In this document: positions 22,601 through 33,955 of the stretch, piece by piece
Position numbering within the stretch: position 1 is the stretch's first letter
Layout: each line of letters begins with the position of its first letter
Assembly: GCA_037577475.1 (NCBI GenBank)
Contig: CM075203.1
Coordinates: 19,710,091 to 19,774,090, forward strand
Reading direction: 5' to 3'
DNA: 64,000 bases
Source of the DNA: Chaunax sp. Z400
Lineage: Eukaryota > Chordata > Actinopteri > Lophiiformes > Chaunacidae
Program-made: the position numbers and the translations under genes
Notes under the pieces: model-generated
What the model was told of the DNA's origin: nothing
The model's input: the letters and a program-made list of their open reading frames with translations, nothing else
The model's database searches: none

Positions 22601-25600
22601 ATACACCCACAAGCTGTTTGCCAGTTAAACTCACACATGTGTGAAGCTGTGTATTGTTGTTTACACAACCTCAAACAAGATACAAGTGAGATTTGTATTT
22701 TCTTGTTTACTGCCTTCAGTTTTCACGGATTTGGAGAGAAGAAGCTTTCCAATAAACCAGTAGCAAGAAAGCCGCTCGTGTCTTTGATTGATTGAATTTA
22801 TTGGGTAAAAATTCATATAAACACACAAATATAGATGAATACTGAGGATAACACATAAGGTATAACATGGGATCATTATTTCCAACGATCCCAGCGATCC
22901 CAACGAACCAAATGTGGGACAATGTGGAAAGCCTGAAATTTAAAATGATGTCCATCTAACTTACAAAATAAACAATATATTACGCAGGTTACAGGTAAGG
23001 ACCGTAGCATGTTTAAAACTTTAACATACTTTTGTTATCGTATTAAGTTTCACTCTACTTATTGTATTGTGTGATAGTCTGCTTGTACTCCTATTTCTCC
23101 TATTTCTCTCTATTTCTATAACTTTTGAAAGTAGTTGTTTTTCATGTTTTATCAACAGTGAATCTGACCAAACTCAGCACAATAAAACACAGCAGACAGG
23201 TTGTTGACGTGGGGATCTATTCTTTGAAGTATTCTACTGGTGTTTTAAAAAGGTGTAGATCATGTGGGCATATAATAGTGAGGGCGAGCCCATAGTATGT
23301 CCTAAAAAAGAAAAGTAACACATTTAGATCAAGGAACATTCATGCATTCAAAGTCTGATCCTACCTATATTTTCTCCTACAACAGGTATTAACACATGAC
23401 TGATATAATATTAAAGTTATTCACACTTGACATGTGGACCCATACACTGAAGATAATAGACCCATATACTAAAAAAAAAGCAGTAGGCATTATTCACATC
23501 AAGTCTTTCAACCCTCCTATCCCAAATTAAACGACTGCATTTCATAAAAATGTAGGCATAGAATAAAATATGACGAAACAAAACCTGAAGCCACAGAAAA
23601 ATGTTGTGTGTGTTTTTGTCACTTTGGAGTTGGTCCACTGGTGTTTTTAACTCTAAGGCATCATAGACGGTGACAGGTTTACCTGCGCTTGACCCATGTG
23701 TGTGTAATTGGATTGACAGCCCCACACACAAACCCCGCCCCATGTTGAAAGGCCTCCTAGCTTTCTTCACAGCCATTGGATAAAAGCCCGATTTTAGAAA
23801 ACGTCTGTCCTGAGCTACTCAAAATGCGGGATGCGGGACAAGGGATCAAAATGCTGTGCGGTCCCGCACAAAGCAGGACATCTAGTCACCCTAACTGTAT
23901 GTGTGAATTGCTTCTCATTTGTAGTGACACTAGCAGCAATCAGTAAATCATACCTTCCCCACACATTCCACTATTGTCACACTAATCCTGGGTGTGGTAA
24001 AGAGATCCAAACTGCATACTGTAAGATCCAACTAAATGATAACAAAATAAGGTCTCATTGATTCCAGTCGGTAGCCTGAATCAAAGCAAACTTTATTTTT
24101 ACACCATTGGTACTACAGGCTGTCAATTATTATCAAAACCAAAAAAGAAAAACAGAATGTAAGATCCAGTTAGTTTGCTGCCATTTCAAATATGTATTAT
24201 CGACTTCATAACAAAAATACACATCTAGCCTGTGTATCTGCTGTCTCTGGACAAATAGCTTGTTATAACGTTGTTTAAAGGCTGATTTGTGCATTACAGG
24301 GCCGCATCTTGACACATTTCCTCCTTTTGGTGACATATGACACCCGAAACTTATCCCAGAGCAAACCATCGTCTAGATCACGTCAAAAATACATGATTTC
24401 TGGACATCTGTAACGTCTTCTGGACGTCCCCATTTGAGTAAGAATGACAGGTGTTTATACGTCTATTTTTGGATACTTTATCAGCATGGCCTGGGACAGA
24501 TCCATGTTGTGTATGTGCTACAGCTTCATCATCCTCGTAACAGATTGGAAGAACAGTACCACTAAATAAAAGAAACCATCTTCCATCTGCACTCTAATTG
24601 TAAAAGGTGGTCTTTTAATAAAAAACAAAACAAAACCCCCCCGCTATCGAACCAGAACCCCAGCCCATAGAGAAGAATACTCTAAAGCATGTGTGAAGCA
24701 CACGGTCTCTGTCAGAACAGGAAGACGAAGGAAGGGAAGAGAGAAGAGTGTGCAAGATTAATCATAACCCCCTTTCATTACTGACGTGATCTGGACGATA
24801 TCATAAAGTGTCAATTATTATCAAAATGAAAAAAGAAAAACGGAATGTAAGATCCAACTAAATGATGATAATTCTGCAATTATTATCTAAATGAAACTCA
24901 CACTGTCACATTGTAATATTAATGGCCTCGCTTATCGCTCACCCTCTCTACGACTACTCTCCCCTCTCCCCCCCAGTCACACTAATCCTGGGTGTGGAAA
25001 AGAGATCGAAATATAATATCAGTTGTGACAAAACACAACACATCAAAAATACATGATTTCCTGACATTGGTCACGTCTTCTGGACGTCCCCATTTGAGTA
25101 AGAATGACAGTTTTTTATACGTCTATTTTTGGACGTTATATCAACTTTATCAGTGTGACCTGGAACAGCATATCCAAGTTGTGTATGAGCTACAGCTTCA
25201 TCGTCCTCTGGGAGAACAGTACCACTAAATAAAAGAAACCATCTTCCATCTGCACTGTAATTGTTAAAGGTCGTCTTTTAATATATATTTTTTAAAAACA
25301 ACAGTATTGAACCAGCGATTACCCACGCCGCACGCCAGAGCAGAACCCCGGCCAACAGAGAAGAATAGCCCAGAAGACGAAGGAAGGGGAGAGAGAAGAG
25401 TGTGCAGGATTAATCATAATCCACTTTTATTATTTACGTGAACTACTCTACCATCCAAGGACAAACTAGTCATCAGGATTTTCTAGGCCTTGAACACACT
25501 TCTATGCTTCCAAGTGTTGACTGGATGACTGGTCGTACACTGCTGCGTCTGCTCGGGCCCAATCTGAGCTCATTTAAAGGGCTACTGCTGCATTTCTGGC

Positions 25601-28600
25601 CACACGTGAACAGATAAAACAGGATGCATTGATTAAGTAGGCGATCATCCCCTACCTCTGTATATTTGTGACAAATCTTTTGAGGCGTCCCTCCCTCTGC
25701 TCTGGGTTCAGTCTGGTGTGGAAGCCCAAGTCCTTCGTGATGTTGAAGTCACTTCGCATCTTATCAGTCAAGCCTGTCAAACAACCAGATTCCATTTGAA
25801 GTTGATACCAGACTAAGAGGTTCTGTCACCTAGAACCACAGAACCGTCTTAAGGCCCGTCTACAGATTGTACGCATCAAAACTCTGACATGACCCATGTG
25901 TGAGAAATAACCTCTTATACTTTTGATACAGATGTTACAAAGGAAGCAATAAATGTCTGTAATGTCAGCAGGTAAAGTGCAGAATAAGATGTAACCTGTT
26001 AAGTAGCACAGCTCTGGGATGAGCATGGCAGGGCCAGGAGGAGGAGCTCCAGCAGGACTGAACCTCTTCACATGGCTGACCAGCAGCACCTGGTTCCCAT
26101 CAGTGATGTCCAGGCCATATTGCTTAGAAGAGAAAGCATCAACATGTTCATGAATAAGGGTAATATCACACAGCCAAACACTGCGCTCTCTCTTACAAGT
26201 ATTCACCTTAAACTGAAGGAGTTTGAGTCCATTTACTGTTGCATTTCTAGTTTCATTTCTTCCTTTATCATGATTTAGATTTTCTCTAGGTTGCATTTAT
26301 GCCTTTTATACTTTATGTAGAACGCTTTGAATGGCCTTGTTGAAATGTGCTCTACAAATACAAAAGAGAGCTTTCCAAAAACAAAGAGCTTTTTCCCATA
26401 CATACATTTATTTGTGCTGTCCCGCCACACTGGAAACATTGTCCGTAACATATTTGTGTTTATTCTCCATTTTGAAGCTGTGCGCCTCCTCTTGCTGGCT
26501 CGCCCTCTCACACACAAACACGTTGTGTTCCTCTAACAGACTTTGCCCAGTCAAGCTGCAAAGACATACTGCCACCTAAATGAACATGCTTCTTCTTTTT
26601 TTTGGTCAGAGAAAACGACGCCATCTGAAATGGATTAGCTAGCAGACAATCTCCCCTCACTCGACCCCTACTGTCGACAGACAATCACGCGTGAAGTGCA
26701 GAAACAGAGATCCTGTGGTATGTCCCACCTGTAAATGCACCAGCTGCTGTTGAATGTCTGCCTAAATGCTGTCGTTTTAAGTAAGTACACTTCATTCATG
26801 CAATGTCATTCAGTTCCACATTGGTGTTGATCAAAGTTTTGGGATGACTTAATAAAATATTCAGCTGATGATGAAATTAACAGAGCAGTGTTTGCAACAA
26901 TTACTGGAATAAGAAATGACCTATATACTGGAAATAGGTCATTTCATATATTTTCAGTAGATGAAATCAAGGGTTTTGGATCGCCAACACATTCACCCCT
27001 CAGTACGTGTGAATGCATAACACTTACATTCTTGAAATAGTTCTTGAAGGAGATGTCAGAGTCTCCCTTCTTGAATGTGTTGTTGGGAGTGTGATCCCAG
27101 GCAATATCATCGATCCTGTAGGTTTTGTTGTTGTACCTGAATAATTGAGGCAGCAAGAGAAGAGTGAATGTCTACCACAGGTATGAAATGAGGTGATGTT
27201 ACATGAAGGCACATTGAAAGGGATGACAAATGTAGAGCTGATGAACACATGAAGATGTAGACCTGTAGGCCACGATGATTATATAAGTTACCGACTTATC
27301 GATATATAGACGTGAACCAACAGAAGAAAACTTCTCTTATCTTTAGCATTTAACTAGCTATTACTTTCCAACAGGCTTGAAACTCATTTGCGCTGCTGCA
27401 CTACTTTTAAATGTTGTGTTTTGCTTGAATTAATATATTCTGTGTATCATATTCTTATTTCAAATTTAATAATCTCTCTTCATCCTCACTTTATTTTTAT
27501 TCTGATTCTCATTCCTCTTTTTCTGCATCTCTATCATGATCTACACAATTCTTTGTGGGACATCTGATCTGACATATCAGGTGTTACTGCGACAGGCCTA
27601 CAAAGACTTCTACATACTAATCCAACAGAGCGAGAGACGTGTGGTTCCTACTTAGTGAGGACTATAAGTCCAACGAGCTCCTTGGTGCAGGTCTCAACGA
27701 AGCGTTGACCTCCACACTGCTGCCTCAGGTTGATCATGAAGTCGAGGACCGTCTCGCTACGTAGCACCTTGTGGCTCACGTCGGTACACATCATGATGGA
27801 CGTCTCATAATGCAAGATGGTGGTGCTGTAGCCCGGCCATATAGTCAGTCTAGAACAGAGGGGACAGGCTCGTTTGAAAGAAACAGTTTCTTTCCCATCA
27901 TGAACACAAGTTCAGAGCTCTGCTACAGCTTCTCACAGGGTTAAAACCTGTCCGTAAGGACAATAGATTTAGCCTTAAAACACCAAGACAACTCCTCAAA
28001 ATCAGAAACCCCTTCAACATTGTTCTTCACATTATCTAGTACTTAGAGGATAGCAAACCATCAGGTAGTACAGACCTCATATCTCATACAGTACCAAAGT
28101 GGGTTCATTAAGCTGGGCTCACACTACAGGAGATTTAAAATCACAACCAATGGGTATAAAGAGAGACAGAAGGATCTCCACAGATTATCTTTTCTCAAAT
28201 GTTAAACATGCACACAATACAAGATTCCAAAATAACGGAGCATCACAAGCTAAGGGATTTCATCAAGATTCTCGTGTCTGAGGGAACAATGAATGCACCA
28301 CGTCACGTGATCTATGGAGAAGCAGCTGTGCAATGCCAACAAAATGACTGAGGAAGACAACAGGCGGCCTACTTTGCATTGAGAAAACAGGAAAAGAAGA
28401 AACAGCAGCCGTCTGTCCTTCAGCGAGAACTGGAGGTTTAACGTTGGTCAACTGAGCGGCTGTGGCTCAGCGGTAGAGCGGTCGTCCACTTATCAGCAGG
28501 GCGGTGGTTCGATCCCCAGTCCCTGCTGTCTTCATGTCGAAGTGTCCTTGGGCAAGATACTGAACCCCAAATTGCTCCCAGTATCTGTTCTGTGCTGGCT

Positions 28601-30263
28601 TGTGTTGTAAAGCTTTGAGTGGTCAGTCAGACTAGAAAGGTTCTATTTAAGTACAGTCCATTTACCATTTAACAGCAGTATGCTAGCTAGCGTTAGTTTG
28701 CTGTTTGCTTGGCAGCTTTCTCTCTCATTAGCTATTAAGACCTTGCTCAGAAAATACTGACTTTTATCTTTCAGATTTTAACTCCTAAAAATCAACCATG
28801 TTTGAAAACTGGGGCCGGCTCCGACCGTCCACGAGTAAATCGGGAAGCGTGAGACTGGATCTGTAAACTTCTCAAACTACCAAACTTCGGCTGAACATCA
28901 GAACCAACCAAAGTTCCAGACCACATTTCTCCTCCGACTGTCGGGAGGAGTGAAATCTGCTCGACTCTCCTGACCCCTGCTTTAAAGATCATAAATTGAG
29001 CTTTTCTGAAGGCTGCAGAATCATGTCTGTACTGTTGTTTTCACAGTTGTATTGGTTGATTAGTGTAACATAATGACCTCATTAAGAACTTCATGAGGCC
29101 AGGGTGAAAAGGGTCAACCTACTGTGGGCAGTTTTGGTTGTGAAAAATTCTCAACATATTTAAAATGGTGTAATGACATAAAAATGTTTATATATTGTAC
29201 TGTCAGGTTGTTTTAGACAACCCGAGGATTCCACTTTCACAATACGCTTTACAAGTCCAGAGCTTTACAATGAAAACAATGGAGAAGCAAATGTATTTAC
29301 TTGTGCTGTGGGACTTCGAGTGGATCCCTGGGGTTGTAATAGTTGCGTCCAATTTGCTGCATGTTGAGGATTCTCAGGATCCTGTAGAAATGAAAACACA
29401 TCATTTAAGAGAAGTTTCCAGAGATCCAAAATGCTCTCACCACATTTAATGATGCATATTTACATAGATTTACTTTTATTTAAACATGCACCATCCATAA
29501 CCACAGTACACTTGTCACAAGACATGTTCAGCACTTAAGGAGTGTTACTTATTCTTTAACAGACCTGAAAACTGGAAAATGTACCTTTTGAATATGACGT
29601 TGTAAAACTGAAGGCATACTGGAGAAGAGGGGGGGGAGTTCATTTGTCAGGGTGACGGTTATCTGAACCTTCTCTCCATTCTTAGTCTCACTGTGGAGGA
29701 CAGTCTCCTAAACACCAGGTCAGACATCGGAGCACAAGGAAGAAAACCAACATTTGTCTGGAGGGAACAACATTTACACAACAAACACCAAACCTTGTGC
29801 AACACCCAGTCTACAGCTCGCACACACTAGAGTGATCAAGCAATTCATCTTCTAAAACCCAAGCTGTCATAAAACATTTAACAGCACAATTTGTTATTTT
29901 TTCTCTTCAAATCAATATTTCGAGTTGTGCATCTTCATTTTGTACGTTCTTCTAAACACCTGAATTATCACATTACCTTGTTGTGCAATTTGTGTGGCAG
30001 AAACAGCAAAGCTCCATCAAAGCACCATGCTGCACCAAGTGTTTCATCATGCTGGAAGAGGAGGGCACATCTCAGACGCCGAGACTCCATTTCTGGACTG
30101 AAGCCAACATGGTACTGATACAGAACCCACTGAGGGCGGGACACGATGCGGAAGTAGTTTGCAGTCAACCGAATTGCTCGCCCACTTGTTCCTGAGGAAG
30201 TTCACACACAATTGTAGAGAGTGACTTATAATTGTCACCACTAATTATAAAGTGTACAACTGC

Positions 30264-30307
<44 letters not shown>

Positions 30308-30923
30308 GGGGGGTATGTCATTTTCAAATTAAGACAGACCAGCCTTTGAGTCCTTAACATGCCCCATAGTCTGCCTGGTGAAAATCCCAACATCATGAAA
30401 ATCCCGGCGACGTCCTCTTCTTTCTCCCAACTTCACCTGCTGAAATCCAGCTGAAATCTGTGTGACAGCTGATAAAAACAAATGAGGACTATCAAAACCC
30501 CGTTATAGTCCTGAAAACATATGATAAGCGTTGGGAATGTTTTAGTGCCTGGTAAGTAAAATTAACCTTCGCAGTGCAGGTGGAGTCGATACGACCTGAT
30601 GAAGTTCAGTGTTTGCCTATTTTCTCTTTTTCAAAGCACTGCCATTCTTAACTTCTCAAGAGGGTGTGGACAATGAACTTAATGATGATACATTTTTAAG
30701 TGCATCACCCATTTTAAATAACGTTTTCCCAGATTTTCAAAAGTCAGGAATGATCAAGATCATCTAACAGAAGAAACAAATGGATGACTTTGTGTTTGAC
30801 TGTACCTTCTGTAGGAAAGGGTCCTGGAGCACCCTTCTGCCGCCCTCTACCAGCCCGCTCTGCTTTTTCATCTCCCATCTGAGGGGCAGGGCCAGCAGTT
30901 GGTGCAGGCTCTTGAAACTGGAT
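16671..30923 (-). CDS. piwil1: PIWI-family Argonaute, piwil1-like (19 exons found)
   Basis: PIWI proteins bind piRNAs and silence transposons in the germ line. Exons (gene order): 30806-30923, 30340-30468, 29977-30191, 29585-29707, 29301-29381, 27652-27849, 27028-27136, 25996-26122, 25656-25773, 21864-21978, 21567-21754, 21265-21337, 20932-21132, 20287-20390, 19507-19577, 18619-18772, 17780-17905, 17365-17512, 16671-16787. All join in phase except 29585-29707, which has one extra base. About 837 residues follow: arginine/glycine-rich start (RAGRGRQKG, ERRGRRRDF), PAZ (~155-370), MID, PIWI (~530-837). The catalytic set is D in GIDCYHD (~608), E in GQEI (~646), D in YRDGVGD (~678) and H in SPTHYN (~769). 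The C-terminus is LLFYL. N-terminal and PAZ sequence resembles PIWIL1 more than PIWIL2. The exon holding the usual start was not found; ATG at 30876-30878 is a possible start. Confidence 0.9.
16838..17010 (+). repeat. interspersed repeat, 'CTCC.CCA.GG' family (copy 2)
   Basis: Starts TTACCTCTGCCAACGAGGTC, then TTTTCACCCGTGTGTTTG and GTCAGCAGGATTATC, like the copies at 14,685 and 41,683. It lies in the last intron of the piwil1-like gene. Confidence 0.5.
17979..18170. repeat. 47-bp tandem repeat, about four copies
   Basis: The unit begins GTTACCAACATGTCATCC and ends GAGCTGAGTCT. Four nearly identical copies follow one another. It is intronic in the piwil1-like gene (between exons 17780-17905 and 18619-18772). 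The near identity suggests recent expansion. Confidence 0.92.
19340..19445. repeat. possible interspersed repeat end
   Basis: The stretch AACAACTTTATTATTATAG, then GACCGACACGTTTGGG, then GCCTTCATCAGGGTCATC resembles a widely dispersed vertebrate repeat terminus. Family not identified; intronic in the piwil1-like gene. Confidence 0.35.
19988..20195. repeat. 28-bp class tandem repeat in piwil1-like intron
   Basis: Words GTACATATTTCTTTGCATAT and TTTCTTTAC alternate about six times. The phrase GTGTAAGAGATGG.GTCTGTC occurs twice (near 19,990 and 20,100), showing a larger nested unit. Intronic, between exons 19507-19577 and 20287-20390. Confidence 0.85.
22785..22960 (-). mobile_element. LINE-like 3' tail, minus orientation
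   Basis: On the minus strand the sequence runs into AATAAATTCAATCAATCAA, a fish LINE-style polyadenylation-plus-simple-repeat end. No coding portion is recognised. Confidence 0.4.
23975..25440. repeat. local tandem duplication inside a piwil1-like intron
   Basis: The block from about 23,975 to 24,795 is repeated from about 24,974 to 25,440. Both hold CACACTAATCCTGGGTGTGG, then CGTCTTCTGGACGTCCCC, ATTTGAGTAAGAATGACAG, ACCACTAAATAAAAGAAACC and GAAGACGAAGGAAGGG. A further AAAAACAGAATGTAAGATCC-type motif recurs at about 24,150 and 24,838. Divergence is modest, with several indels. Confidence 0.8.
28455..28665 (+). mobile_element. tRNA-derived fish SINE
   Basis: The head GCGGCTGTGGCTCAGCGG (A box) and GGTGGTTCGATCCCCAG (B box) form a polymerase III promoter. 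The body has GAAGTGTCCTTGGGCAAGAT, ACTGAACCCC and TTTGAGTGGTCAG, with an end near AAGTACAGTCCATTTACC. Same family as 10,146-10,425. It sits in the intron between exons 27652-27849 and 29301-29381. Confidence 0.85.
29629..29636 (-). other. piwil1: extra base in a C run: frameshift in piwil1-like exon
   Basis: The plus strand shows eight G, that is eight C in the coding strand after ...ACAAATGAACT. With eight, the frame runs off the conserved sequence. With seven, the exon would read on into the conserved CLQFYN.IFK block and join the next exon in phase. All other junctions of this gene are in phase, so this is the only lesion seen. Homopolymer sequencing error and true mutation are both possible. 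Confidence 0.8.
30268..30304. repeat. (TG)n microsatellite
   Basis: About 37 bp of TG, intronic in the piwil1-like gene, followed by a short G run. Confidence 0.95.
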
Positions 30924-31264
30924 CTACAACAAAAAATCTAAATGAATTTGGGCAATCAAAATGAAAACACACAGGCACAGAGAACTCATGACGGTCCACC
31001 GCTACATGCAACTTGATCCTGATAATACAAATCATGATCCAGATCTGGGAATTTATATCCATATTTGAAGGGGAGAGACAGGGCACTGCCACCAATATGT
31101 AGTTGAGATAATGCAGATTTAGAGTCCCTCAAATGGATCTGTGAAAGGTAAGAAGTTATATCTAGATAACAATATGCCATTAAGGAAAAATCACGGTTAT
31201 TATTGATAACTCATAAACTACTGATGATAAACATGATTCCAAATGCAAAGAGTAGGTTAACTGT

Positions 31265-31312
31265 TGAGAATTTCCCCACTGTGGGACTAATAAAGGAATA
31301 TCTTATCTTAAC
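31265..31312 (+). mobile_element. short LINE-type 3' tail
   Basis: GAATTTCCCCACTGTGGGAC, then TAATAAAGGAATATC and CTTATCTTA, matching the style of the tail at 9,290-9,336. It ends about 16 bp before the hAT insertion. Confidence 0.5.
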
Positions 31313-31328
31313 TAGTATGGACTGGCAA

Positions 31329-32602
31329 CAATGTTCCCTCTAATTTTTCATGTGTCTGGGCATACACACATGCTCCCTGAGCACACTGAGGACCACTGTG
31401 AGCAACATCAGATGTGCACGCTGTGGCCACACCAGTATCGCACCTATTCAAAACCTGGGATCATAGCAAGTTACATGGCTTATTAAAAGAATCAAATTAC
31501 AGCAGCAATTATATGACTTCAAGACTTCAAGACTTTTTATTTGTCACATGCATGAATGTACAAGTACATCAGCAGTGAAATGCGATTGCAACAACTCCCG
31601 CACTGTGCAAGCAAAAATAGACATAAACCAAATAGACCAGAATAAAAATAGAATGTAAGAATAAAAATAGAATATAAGTATATACAGTACACTCCTATAT
31701 ACAATCTCACAATATACATTCAATACACTATTATATATACAATCCTAGGTAAAGAGTGCAAACAAACAGAAGTTGAGTTATATGTGAGAGTCCTGCCTTG
31801 GCCTGGGTGAGGTCCAGTTGTGGTCTGGGTTAGGGTCCTGCTCTGGAAGAAATGAAACATATACACCTTTCAGACATAACATTTTGTTCACATTAAAACA
31901 TTCACATTTTGCACAATGACATGTGTGCTGTAGCTTGTGATACAGTGTAAATTCCTGTAACTCTTTGTCTGTAAAATATCTAATTACACAGTTTTTTATT
32001 AGAATTTCTATTACCCATAAATCATATAATAGTAACAGCATTTAATGATTAATATCCATAAATAAAAAATCTTAATAAATGTCACTAGAATATGCACAAA
32101 TCTGACTTAAATTTTACCTAATTTTCACGTCTGTCCTTCTCACTTCTCCAGTGGTTGTACACTTTGTCCAGGTCGATGGCCCCGTCTGCTTCTTGCTTTG
32201 ACTTTATGTGCATCAGCTGGTCCAAATGTGCCACTTCAAGACGATTTCTGGATGCTGTTTTGATATGATAAGGGGTTAGCTTTTGCGTCGCTTAACTCCG
32301 CCGCACTATTGTTACCTAGCTAACCTGCACACCGCCACGGCGCGTATGGGCGGGGCACGTACACAAGCACGGTCAATGCCATGATTGGCTGCGTAGCGTA
32401 AGTGAACCGTATCGTATCATTGGCTGGACACCTGTCACTCTCTGAGTTACATTGCAAAATGATACAGAAAAAAATGTTATTGGTCTAATTAATTTACAGT
32501 TTATGTTGGATTTTATTTTATGCGCTGCATAGATTTTCTTGTGCGCTGAGCATATGCGAGCAGTGCGCGATTGCGCAGGCGCGCAGCTTAGAGGGAACAT
32601 AG
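31329..32602 (-). mobile_element. hAT transposon with 8-bp target duplication
   Basis: The left terminus is CAATGTTCCCTCTAA (31329-31343) and the right is TTAGAGGGAACATAG (32588-32602), an inverted pair with one mismatch. Both sides are flanked by the identical 8-bp ACTGGCAA (31321-31328 and 32603-32610), the duplication size typical of hAT. On the minus strand near 32,290-32,120 a piece of the transposase C-terminal dimerisation region remains (NRLEVAHLDQLMHI...KVYNHW), ending in a stop. The rest of the transposase is missing and a LINE-like sequence is nested inside. It is non-autonomous and sits 5' of the first piwil1-like exon found. Confidence 0.88.
31505..31780 (-). mobile_element. LINE-like sequence nested in the hAT element
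   Basis: TTTTTATTTGTCACATGCAT, then GTACAAGTACATCAGCAGTG and AAATGCGATTGCAAC resemble the 3' end (read on the minus strand) of a dispersed fish retroelement. An AT-rich TATATAC tract follows. It splits the hAT remnant and is therefore younger than it. Confidence 0.45.
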
Positions 32603-33599
32603 ACTGGCAATAAAACATTTTTAGGAGGGTACAAGCAGCCTCGGGTCACCTGCTTGCAATAAGTTTAAGGATGTCCAAACTTTTGTTTGCAGAGCGCCCC
32701 TCAACCAGGAAGTGCATGTATTCACAGAACAATCAATTCAGGACAATTTGGACACTATTTTAAATTAATGCTGACAAACTACCTGGTGCGTTGTACAAGT
32801 AAACATTTTGATTCCATATTACATAATTAATTGATTGATTGAAGGTTGATAAAGATTATTAAATATATGGAAGTTGGAGTAGTTTGGAAGAGTTGTCTGT
32901 ATATATATAATTGGCTGTAAATACATTTTGGATGTTGTAAATTATATTTGAGTTATTTATCTTATAATTTATGTTTAAAACTTTCACAGATTCATTCATT
33001 TAATTTCAGATATCATAAATAGGCTCCATTGAAATAGGCTCAAAATTTAAATTTAACATATCTATAATTGTTAAATAAATATCTGTAATACAAATAAAGA
33101 TAACAAAATTATTTCAAGATATCTTAAATTGAATCCAGATATCTTAAATATAATTTATGATATCTTGAATTATTTCTATATATCTTGAATTATTTACAGA
33201 TATCTATAAGTCTGAATAAAAAAAGGGAATAACTTGCCATAAATCCCCCTTATGAAAAAATCCAGGTTAATTATGTGCAGTACTTGGAGCTATTTTATAT
33301 ATATACATATATTTTTGATATATATATACATACCCTACACAGCAATACTGATAAGTTTCTGCTAATCAATAACACCATTATTAGTATATATTAGTGCCAT
33401 ATCACCTATTAGTAAACATTTTCATGTAAATATGCAGACATAAAAGATTTTTACTATTTGATACTGATTTTCAATTGTCAATCAAGTTACTCTTCAAATA
33501 AATACCAAATTTAGGTTCGAATACAGGCTTTGTCAATGTTTGTTTATGTAGAGGCAGCACATGTTTCCCTACATAAGATGGCGGCCGAGTTTGCCATCT
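32603..33599. other. very AT-rich non-coding stretch
   Basis: Contains short TATATA tracts (32,900 and 33,295-33,330) and repeated words such as AGATATCTTAAAT and GAATTATTT near 33,100-33,200. No gene or RNA was recognised. The missing first coding exon of the piwil1-like gene was looked for here on the minus strand and not found. Confidence 0.5.
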
Positions 33600-33653
33600 T
33601 CCGCCAGTGAAAGCTCTAGTGTTTTTTTTAGCTCTATGCTCTTACCCCTCCAG

Positions 33654-33955
33654 GTGCCGCCGTCTCCGAAAGAGCTAACAGCTAGCACCAATGGCCATGG
33701 CTCCCCCGGGCACCACCCAGCCAACGGCATCATCTCGCCTTCAGACGACAAAATGGCGCAGCGACTGCAACAACTGTAAACTGAGAACCCTGGAAAATCC
33801 ATATCCGTCTTCCTCAACCCTGACGATGTCACCAGGCCACACTTCCGCATCGATGACAAGTTCTACTGACACAGAAGACGTGTGAAAATGTTTGTGTCTG
33901 CTCACAGACACCCCAATGAATCTCTGAGGCGTCACATCAGAGGGTACGGAGACTG
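33654..33955 (+). pseudogene. exon-like coding remnant, unrecognised
   Basis: A pyrimidine-rich stretch ending TCTTACCCCTCCAG precedes an open, codon-like stretch (VPPSPKELTASTNGHGSPG...MAQRLQQL) that ends at TAA (33780-33782). The same frame then continues with plausible protein sequence (ENPGKSISVFLNPDDVTRPH...), a TGA, and further open sequence (RRRVKMFVSAHRHPNESLRR...) to about 33,955. It is either a decayed single-exon copy with two stops or a true exon ending at the CT/GTAAAC donor-like site. I do not recognise the protein. Composition here is clearly richer in GC than its surroundings. Confidence 0.35.

Larger units (their letters stand above)
21979..25655. other. large repeat-rich intron of the piwil1-like gene
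   Basis: This 3.7-kb intron separates the exons at 21864-21978 and 25656-25773. It holds a LINE-like tail near 22,785-22,960 (minus orientation, AATAAATTCAATCAATCAA-type end) and a local duplication at 23,975-25,440. No additional exon is expected, because the flanking phases match and the protein is continuous across it. Confidence 0.7.

Noticed and set aside
28456..28530. Functional tRNA gene
   Set aside because: A and B boxes are present but no clean cloverleaf and a SINE body follows directly.
30868..31180. First exon of the piwil1-like gene upstream of 30923
   Set aside because: Minus-strand frames here lack the RG-rich N-terminal pattern and have no suitable donor.
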